Origin: Sphingomonadales bacterium
Lineage (GTDB): Bacteria > Pseudomonadota > Alphaproteobacteria > Sphingomonadales > Sphingomonadaceae
Length of the DNA: 11,740 nucleotides
Assembly (NCBI GenBank): GCA_020200935.1
Contig: JAIVHR010000020.1
Location: forward strand, 1 to 11,740
Direction of reading: 5' to 3'
The position numbers and the translations under genes were made by a program. Position 1 is the stretch's first letter. Every line of letters starts with the position of its first letter. Positions 7,028-11,740 of this stretch are shown piece by piece. The notes beneath the pieces were generated by a model. It was not told the origin of the DNA, searched no databases, and saw nothing but the letters and a program-made list of their open reading frames with translations.

Positions 7028-8404
7028 TCAGAGACCCAGCTGACCGGGATCGCGTCCGTAAAGTTCGACGATCGGGCGCAGGATATCGGCGAATTCCGCG
7101 CGCCGCCGCCCGATCTGCCGCAGATACCAGTCGCGAAAATGCGCCTCGAACGGACCCGCGACATAGCTTTCGAGCAGCCCGAGCGCTTCGAGCGCCGCCT
7201 TTCGCTGTTCTTCCGCCGCCAGCAAGGCGGCTGGATCGATTTCGGTTTCGAGCAATTGCGTCCGCCGGTCGTAGCGCAGGACATGCGCCGAGCCGGTGAA
7301 GCAGGCCGCATCGGCGGTCTTGAGCAGCGCCCAGCCGAACAGCGTGTCCTGGTCGATCGTCTCGGCGGCGAAGCGCAGATCTGGATGTTTCTCGAGCCAC
7401 TCGCGGCGAATCAGGAGCGCCTGCGCCGGGATCGCCGGAAATTCGCCGGCTCCGAAGAAATGCGATGCCGGGTCGTTGATCCGGCGCGGCTCGGTGCCCT
7501 GATGCTTGCCGCGCACGGCGTTGACCGCGCCGACCCTTACCTCGAAGCCGCAGACCAGATCGACCGGGCCGGCCGCGCCCGCCCCGAAGCGTTCGTCGGC
7601 TTCGATCAGCGCGTCATATCCGCCGGGCGCGATTTCGTTGCCGGCGTCGAGGAAACCGAGGAGCCTTCCGCGCGCCGCCTCGATGCCGACATTGCGCAGC
7701 GCGGCCCGGTCGCCGCCGTCACCGCCGCCGCACCAGCGCAGGCCAAGTTCCTCGAAGGCTTCGGCGAGCGGCCGGCATTGTTCTTCGAGCGACGAGCCTT
7801 CCTCGCCATCGCCGACCAGCAGCACTTCGATCTTTCGGTGACTCCGGTTGCGCAGGATGCTCGGCAGGGTCTTTGCCGCCAACGCTCGCAGTCTGCCGAC
7901 GGCGACAGGGACGACAATCGACAGCACGATATCCGTTTCGGGCATGGCGGCGCGGGCCGGCGCCGGAGCGCCCCTGGGACCGACCGAGAAAGGATCGATA
8001 TTGTAGCCGCCCTGCAGCGCACGCTGCCCGGCGAATCTGGCGATCTCGTCGAGCGGGAGCTCCGCCAGTGCGAAGAGCGAACGTTCGCGGCCCGGCATCC
8101 AGCCGGTATAATTGTGCACGCGCGCGCCGAAATCGGGATGGTCGAAGGAGACCCTGGGCGCCGCCACATATCGCGCATCGGTGAATTTGAAGCCGTTGAG
8201 CAGGTCCTGCAGATAACAGTCGGCATAGTCGAGATCGGGCGAGAGCCAGGCGGCGTAATCGAGCTTTTCCTTGGCGGCGACCGTTTGCCATGCCCCGGCA
8301 TCGGCAATCCCGGCTTCATCGATGAACATTGTGCGCGCACGGCAGCGCGCTCCGAGGCGCCCGGCGGTTTCGGCGCAATCGGCGGGCCCCACCAGCCCGA
8401 TCAC
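7028..8404 (-). CDS. GT2-type glycosyltransferase segment (3' part of the disrupted gene)
   Basis: The frame is protein-like from about 8428 to the stop; if translated alone, GTG 8404 or ATG 8329 would be the first usable starts, neither with a visible ribosome site. Counting from GTG 8404 (458 residues), residues 1-150 form a half domain with GLVGPADCAETAGRL and DYAAWLSPDLDYADCYLQDL. A GT-A fold follows: LSIVVPVAVGRLRALAAKTL (161-180), IEVLLVGDGEEGSS (192-205), ALRNVGIEAARGRLLGFLDAGNE (235-257) and IDQDTLFGWALLK near 340. The metal-binding position reads D-A-G-N-E rather than the usual D-x-D of GT2 enzymes, so donor binding may be atypical or lost. More likely the C-terminal half of the gene starting upstream than an independent gene. 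Confidence 0.68.
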   Translation of the reverse strand: MIGLVGPADCAETAGRLGARCRARTMFIDEAGIADAGAWQTVAAKEKLDYAAWLSPDLDYADCYLQDLLNGFKFTDARYVAAPRVSFDHPDFGARVHNYTGWMPGRERSLFALAELPLDEIARFAGQRALQGGYNIDPFSVGPRGAPAPARAAMPETDIVLSIVVPVAVGRLRALAAKTLPSILRNRSHRKIEVLLVGDGEEGSSLEEQCRPLAEAFEELGLRWCGGGDGGDRAALRNVGIEAARGRLLGFLDAGNEIAPGGYDALIEADERFGAGAAGPVDLVCGFEVRVGAVNAVRGKHQGTEPRRINDPASHFFGAGEFPAIPAQALLIRREWLEKHPDLRFAAETIDQDTLFGWALLKTADAACFTGSAHVLRYDRRTQLLETEIDPAALLAAEEQRKAALEALGLLESYVAGPFEAHFRDWYLRQIGRRRAEFADILRPIVELYGRDPGQLGL

Positions 8405-9743
8405 CGGATCGGGCGGTGCGACGTCTCGCCTTGTCGTCGAGCACCGAACGCATGCGGGCGAGGTCGGTGCGATAGTCGCCTTCGGTCTCGGGCTGGCCGA
8501 AGAAGTTTTCGAGCCGCTCGGGATAGGGGATGATCGGCACTTCGGGGAATTTCTCGACCAGCGAACGGGCATAGTTCGACCACAATGTGCGGCCCTGGGC
8601 GAGCAGCTCATAGACCCGCATCGCGCACATGGTCGGGCTCGACTGGATCGAATTGAAATTGAGATTGTAGCGGAAGAGCTTGTGCACCCTCTGCAGCTCG
8701 AGATGATCGATCGGCGCGATGATGTGCGGCTGGAAGCGGACCGGAAAACGCTGCGCCGCCACGCCGCGCCAATAGTTGCGGTCGGCGATCACCAGCTCGC
8801 CGCCCGAATCGAGGATCGATCCGAACAGCACGTCCATGTCCTTGCAGCGCGAAGCATAGCCCGACGGATAGGAACCGGCGAAAAAGGCGCCGCTGATCGT
8901 GTGCAGGCGCGATCCGATCGGATTGTTGACCAGCGGGTTGAAGCCATATTCGCCGTAATGAGCCCGGTCATGGCCGCAATCCTCGCGATAGCGCTCGACG
9001 CTCTCGCTGTCGCTGGTGAAGATATGGTCCATCTGCCGGGCGATCGGCAGGAAGCGCTCATAGTGGACCGGATCCTCGATCGATTGGAAGATCGTCGCGA
9101 TCCCGCGGTCGCGGCAGAGCTTGAGGATCTCCTCGAAGGCATCGCGGGCCTCGCCCTCGCCATGGACGCCCTTCCATTCCTCGCCCGAAATGCCGACCCA
9201 GCAGGTGACGAAGAGCAGCGCGTCGAACTCATTCTCGTCGAATTTCCGGCGATAATCGGTCGGCGAGAGATATTCGACCTGGGCGCAGGCATCCTTGTAG
9301 AAATCATACATATAGACGTCGGTGACGATGGCGAGCTTGACCGGCAGCTTCTCGAAATAGCGCGAACCGTTGCTGGTCGGGATCGTCTCGGCGAGCCGCA
9401 GCAACGCCGCATGGCCGAGCCGCGCGGCCGGGCGCGACAATTCGCGATGCGCCTCGTAATATCGCGCTTCCCAGTCATGCGCGCGGCGGCGCCATTCCTC
9501 GGCATCTTCGGACAGCGCCGGACCGTCCGCCTCGGCCGGCGGCGCGGCGCCGGCGGGCGGTGCGTCGGCCGAAAGGCGATCCGCCGACAGCCGCGAAATC
9601 GTCACCTTGCCCTTGCCCGCCAGCCGTACGGCGACGACGATATGGCGGACTTCTTCGCCTGGCTCGTAGCTGACCGTCGATTTGAGCGGCACGCTGAAGG
9701 TGCCGGTGCGCTTGCGGTCCTCGCCATATTCGAGGATCATCAT
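8316..9743 (-). CDS. CgeB-like GT-B glycosyltransferase segment (5' part of the disrupted gene)
   Basis: From the first available ATG (9743) the frame gives 475 residues, of which about 1-438 look real. Residues 13-52 finish a beta-sandwich whose earlier strands are encoded upstream to about 10020 without a start codon. Residues 78-105 form a charged helical linker. The CgeB-like part follows: VKLAIVTDVYMYDFYKDA (135-152), FVTCWVGISGEEWKG (178-192), TIFQSIEDPVHYERF (217-231) and DHIFTSDSESVERYR (239-253) match the DUF3880-type half, and FNSIQSSPTMCAMRVYELLAQG (363-384) the Glyco_trans_1_2-type half. After Lys438 (8430) the frame becomes arginine-rich nonsense to the stop at 8316, as expected beyond a frameshift. 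The role would be sugar transfer to a growing surface glycan. Confidence 0.7.
   Translation of the reverse strand: MMILEYGEDRKRTGTFSVPLKSTVSYEPGEEVRHIVVAVRLAGKGKVTISRLSADRLSADAPPAGAAPPAEADGPALSEDAEEWRRRAHDWEARYYEAHRELSRPAARLGHAALLRLAETIPTSNGSRYFEKLPVKLAIVTDVYMYDFYKDACAQVEYLSPTDYRRKFDENEFDALLFVTCWVGISGEEWKGVHGEGEARDAFEEILKLCRDRGIATIFQSIEDPVHYERFLPIARQMDHIFTSDSESVERYREDCGHDRAHYGEYGFNPLVNNPIGSRLHTISGAFFAGSYPSGYASRCKDMDVLFGSILDSGGELVIADRNYWRGVAAQRFPVRFQPHIIAPIDHLELQRVHKLFRYNLNFNSIQSSPTMCAMRVYELLAQGRTLWSNYARSLVEKFPEVPIIPYPERLENFFGQPETEGDYRTDLARMRSVLDDKARRRTARSGDRAGGARRLRRNRRAPRSALPCAHNVHR
8420..8436 (-). other. Frameshift site in the glycosyltransferase gene
   Basis: Coding sense passes from one minus-strand frame (ending SVLDDKA) to another (beginning DVAPPDPVIGLVGP). 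The change needs one extra base, or two missing ones, close to 8426. There is no slippery heptamer or homopolymer of the type used in programmed frameshifting, so mutation or base-call error is more likely. Confidence 0.65.
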
Positions 9744-10027
9744 CGAGGCCTGCGCGTCGGCGGTCGTGAAGCCGTTGAAGGACAGTGCGAATTTCTCCCC
9801 GGCCTCGATCGCGATGCCCGACCCTTCCGAAAGCTCGGGAAAATCCTCCGACCGCGCGGCATGGATGAAATAGGCCGGCCTGTCTTCGAGATTGATGCGG
9901 AAGACGAGCCGCGAAGGGCCGGTCGCCTCGGCAAGCGCGATCCGGACATTGGTCGTGTTGACGTACCAGTCGCGATCGCTGCCGGCGCCGAGATCGATCG
10001 CCAGCGGGTTGCTCGGGCCGCGCCGAT

Positions 10028-10112
10028 TTAACCCGCTGTCGGAGCGAATGAAACCCGCTGCCAGCCGATTTCGTTGTCGAGCGCGCCCGATCGCGGTCCG
10101 GTGGGCAGGGCC
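10028..10112. other. Gap between the dioxygenase stop and recognisable glycosyltransferase coding
   Basis: On the minus strand the glycosyltransferase frame is open here but contains no ATG, GTG or TTG, and the deduced residues are arginine-rich. Another minus-strand frame reads DNEIGWQRVSFAPTAG then stops at 10030-10028. That piece looks protein-like and may be the true 5' end displaced by a frameshift, or a fragment of another gene. I see no promoter or terminator. Confidence 0.4.
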
Positions 10113-11003
10113 TTAGCTGCCGAAGGGCAGGAATGGCTGCGGCCGGTGATTGCCGTAGAGCGCGAGCCGGCGGGTGCCGGGCTCGGCGTCGCCGCGGCGG
10201 TGGAAGCCGAAGACATTGGCGACGATCAGCGTGTTCTGGGCGACCGGATAGCTTTGCGGCGGCGGCAGCCCGAGGTCGGCTATGTCGGCGTCGGCGATGC
10301 GGAAGGAGCCGGTCATGCCGCCCCTGTTGCCGGCGATCCGCGCCGCGACGGCGGCATCGGCCTTGGCCTCCTCCCAGGCGAGCCGCTCGGGCGTGAGCTT
10401 GTGACTGTCCGGCACATAGACGAAGGGTCCTTCCTCCTCGCGGACCGAATCGAGGAAGAACCAGTATTTCATCGCGTTGAAGAAGGTGTCGCGGTGGAGT
10501 TCGCGCTGGATGTCGTGGATCGTCGCCTCGTCGCCATTGACGGTCAGGTAGATCCAGTTCCTCCCCGGCCGCATCGCCTTGCCGGTGACGATCCGCGCCA
10601 GCCGCTTGAAGCGCGGGTTGCGCGGGAAGCCGGCGGCGAGCGGGCCGGGCTTGACGAAGCGGTTGAGCGTCGATCCGTCGAACCGGTCGAAGCCCCAATC
10701 GTGGCGCTGGCTGTCGCCGAAGCCCCAGACTTCGGGTTCGGGCGGCAAGGGCGTCCGCGCCTCGGAGGCCTCGACCGAGCGCACGACCTCGCGCTTCATC
10801 GCGTCGAATTCGTCGGCCGCCAGGAAATCGGGGATCGCGACATAGCCATGATCGAGCAGATGGCGCTCATGCTCGTCGCGCGGCCGCACCGTCTGCGCGC
10901 GCCTGAACCCGCAGACCGCCTGCGCGGTCTTCAATCGCTTGCGGTGCAGCCCCATCCGGTTGAGCCGCGGATGGCCGACCCACGGATCGGAAAACACCTT
11001 CAT
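10113..11003 (-). CDS. Phytanoyl-CoA dioxygenase (PhyH) family Fe(II)/2-oxoglutarate oxygenase
   Basis: The family hydroxylates small organic substrates using Fe(II), O2 and 2-oxoglutarate. The 296-residue product carries the expected iron ligands: HRD at residues 170-172 in ELHRDTFFNAMKYWFFLD, and a distal histidine at 268 in FGFHRRGDAEPGTRRLALYG, with Arg278/279 positioned for 2-oxoglutarate. GPFVYVPDSHKLTPERLAW (192-210) is a typical PhyH core block. I start at ATG 11003-11001 (MKVFSDPWVGHPRLNRMGLH), which looks like a full N-terminus; the frame stays open further upstream only because it runs antisense through yhhQ. No ribosome site precedes it, and foreign coding sequence begins about 20 bases upstream, so the promoter region may have been lost. 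The substrate is unknown; a glycan, lipid or metabolite from the neighbouring cluster is possible. Confidence 0.82.
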   Translation of the reverse strand: MKVFSDPWVGHPRLNRMGLHRKRLKTAQAVCGFRRAQTVRPRDEHERHLLDHGYVAIPDFLAADEFDAMKREVVRSVEASEARTPLPPEPEVWGFGDSQRHDWGFDRFDGSTLNRFVKPGPLAAGFPRNPRFKRLARIVTGKAMRPGRNWIYLTVNGDEATIHDIQRELHRDTFFNAMKYWFFLDSVREEEGPFVYVPDSHKLTPERLAWEEAKADAAVAARIAGNRGGMTGSFRIADADIADLGLPPPQSYPVAQNTLIVANVFGFHRRGDAEPGTRRLALYGNHRPQPFLPFGS

Positions 11004-11021
11004 CGATGTGAAGGCGCCTGG

Positions 11022-11591
11022 GCGTTCGGCGCCGGCATCCTCTTCTTCCCGCTCTCCTACGTCATCGGCGACATATTGACCGAGGTCTACGGCTATGCCC
11101 GGGCGCGGCGCTGCATCTGGGCGGGCTTCGTCGCGATGCTCTTCATGGCGCTGATGAGCTGGGTCGTGGTCGGCCTGCCGCCCGATGCGAGCTGGCCGAA
11201 CCAACCCGCCTACGAGGCCGTCTTCGGCCAGGTGCCGCGGATCGTCTTCGCCTCGATCTGCGCCTTCTGGGCCGGCGAGTTCGTCAACAGCTACGTCATG
11301 GCGCGGATGAAGGTCTGGACCCGGGGCAGGCATCTGTGGACGCGGACGATCGGCTCGACGGTCGTCGGCCAGGGGGTCGACAGCCTGATCTTCTATCCGC
11401 TCGCCTTCTGGGGCGTCTGGAGCGACGAATTGGTGCTGACCGTGATGGTCACCAACTGGGCATTGAAGGTCGGCTGGGAGGCGCTGTTGACGCCGGTCAC
11501 CTATGCAGTGGTCGGCTGGCTCAAGCGCAAGGAAGGCCTCGACATCTATGACGAGCATACCGCCTTCACGCCCTTCCGCGCCGGGGTCTAG
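11022..11591 (+). pseudogene. yhhQ: Queuosine precursor transporter (YhhQ/VUT family), 5'-truncated
   Basis: This inner-membrane family imports queuosine precursors (preQ0/preQ1) for tRNA modification. About 187 C-terminal residues are clear: FGAGILFFPLSYVIGDILTE, then EVYGYARARRCIWAGF, a central hydrophobic segment around LFMALMSWVVVGLP, AFWAGEFVNSYVMARMKVWT, RTIGSTVVGQGVDSLIFYP and the ending WLKRKEGLDIYDEHTAFTPF. Several transmembrane helices remain, but family members have about 220-240 residues and begin with another helix before FGAGILFFP; that part, about 40-50 residues with start codon and ribosome site, is absent. The nearest in-frame ATG (10971) would add about 18 residues from sequence antisense to the dioxygenase. 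The truncation coincides with the abutting divergent dioxygenase gene, implying a deletion or misjoin. Confidence 0.75.
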
Positions 11592-11592
11592 A

Positions 11593-11635
11593 TCTATCCC
11601 GGCCGGCAATCGTGTGATCGGATAACCGGGATAGA
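11593..11635. terminator. Inverted repeat directly after yhhQ
   Basis: TCTATCCCGG (11593-11602) pairs perfectly with CCGGGATAGA (11626-11635), a 10-bp stem with a 23-base loop that itself holds a short CCG/CGG pairing. It begins 2 bases after the yhhQ stop. It lacks a T run, so it may stabilise the 3' end rather than act as a classic intrinsic terminator. Confidence 0.45.
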
Positions 11636-11654
11636 CCCCAGCCTTCGCTGGGGT
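11635..11654. repeat. REP-like extragenic palindrome
   Basis: ACCCCAGC-CTTC-GCTGGGGT is a perfect 8-bp stem with a 4-base loop, followed by GACGGG. Hairpins of the pattern ACCCCxGC-CTTC-GCxGGGGTGA between genes are, from memory, very common in Sphingomonadales genomes. It shares base 11635 with the preceding inverted repeat, so the two may be alternative folds. Confidence 0.5.
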
Positions 11655-11707
11655 GACGGGATGATTGAAAGTGTTCGGGCGGGAAGAAAGGCCTGCAAAC
11701 TATCGCT

Positions 11708-11723
11708 TTTGACATTGGTCAAA
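11708..11723. promoter_or_regulatory. Dyad TTTGAC-N4-GTCAAA, possible operator or -35 region
   Basis: A 6-bp perfect inverted repeat with a 4-base spacer lies near the right edge. Its left arm contains TTGACA, a consensus -35 hexamer reading rightward; the matching -10 would fall close to or beyond the window end. It could be a regulator site controlling the next gene, which is not in the window. Confidence 0.3.
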
Positions 11724-11740
11724 GCGCTCTCCTTCGCGCG

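Larger units (their letters stand above)
7028..10027 (-). pseudogene. Multidomain glycosyltransferase gene disrupted by a frameshift and lacking a start
   Basis: I read two open segments as one original gene of about 1,000 codons. In order: a beta-sandwich accessory region (coding from about 10020 to 9590), a charged helical linker, a CgeB-like GT-B region, a half domain beginning PVIGLVGPADCAETAGRLG with LDYAAWLSPDLDYADCYLQ, and a C-terminal GT2-type domain. Joining is supported because homologues recalled from other bacteria carry a CgeB-like part followed by a segment resembling YAAWLSPDLDYADCYLQDLL, and because each frame is protein-like only on its own side of 8430. The frame changes near 8426-8430. 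No ATG, GTG or TTG lies in frame between the preceding stop (10113) and the ATG at 9743, although clearly coding sequence reaches back to about 10020. It could be a true pseudogene or a sequencing/assembly error. Confidence 0.65.

Noticed and set aside
8415..8435. Programmed ribosomal frameshift in the glycosyltransferase gene
   Set aside because: No slippery heptamer or homopolymer is present, and no family precedent is known to me. Mutation or base-call error is simpler.
8271..10031. A 586-codon plus-strand open frame opposite the CgeB-like glycosyltransferase
   Set aside because: The opposite strand carries recognisable glycosyltransferase motifs; the plus-strand product has none.
11010..11609. 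N-terminal extension of the dioxygenase reading frame up to 11609
   Set aside because: This part is antisense to YhhQ coding sequence; recognisable dioxygenase sequence begins at the 11003 ATG.
1..11740. CRISPR arrays, tRNA/rRNA genes, insertion sequences, toxin-antitoxin or phage genes
   Set aside because: Reading the window gave no repeat-spacer pattern, no transposase or integrase motif, and no tRNA-like fold.

Overview
The window is a GC-rich, almost gap-free stretch of bacterial chromosome, most likely from an alphaproteobacterium of the Sphingomonadales. I infer this from base composition, protein style, the remembered resemblance of the YhhQ remnant to sphingomonad homologues, and a sphingomonad-type hairpin after it. 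Most of it reads as part of a locus building a surface polysaccharide (capsule, exopolysaccharide or O-antigen). No tRNA, rRNA, CRISPR array or insertion sequence was seen.

Layout, left to right. Positions 1-1929 (minus strand) hold wecB and wecC, the UDP-GlcNAc 2-epimerase and UDP-ManNAc dehydrogenase that make UDP-ManNAcA; wecC runs off the left edge. A 230-base divergent spacer leads to a plus-strand P-loop sulfotransferase (2160-2918), which converges on a second, different sulfotransferase (2936-3682, minus). After another divergent spacer come two translationally coupled plus-strand genes: a protein of unknown function with a beta-rich N-terminal half (3852-4859) and a 721-residue protein with two GT-B glycosyltransferase units in tandem (4856-7021). 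Converging on these from the minus strand is a large multidomain glycosyltransferase gene (7028 to about 10027). Upstream of it lies a PhyH-type Fe(II)/2-oxoglutarate dioxygenase (10113-11003, minus). The right end carries a plus-strand queuosine-precursor transporter (yhhQ) lacking its 5' end, followed by hairpins and a possible promoter/operator.

A plausible joint role: WecB and WecC supply an acidic sugar nucleotide, the glycosyltransferases assemble the glycan, and the two sulfotransferases sulfate it or related molecules, giving a doubly anionic surface polymer. This is inference from family membership and proximity.

The most striking aspect is damage. wecB lacks an in-frame block of about 56 residues that normally holds two catalytic acids. 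The large glycosyltransferase gene changes frame near 8430 and has no standard start codon for its 5' part. yhhQ has lost its N-terminus exactly where it abuts the dioxygenase gene. Four lesions in under 10 kb mean either real decay of a polysaccharide locus or consensus/assembly errors; the sequence alone cannot decide. I found no clearly new defence, mobile or regulatory system. The most novel biology is the unknown coupled gene, the tandem glycosyltransferase and the pairing of two sulfotransferases with ManNAcA synthesis.
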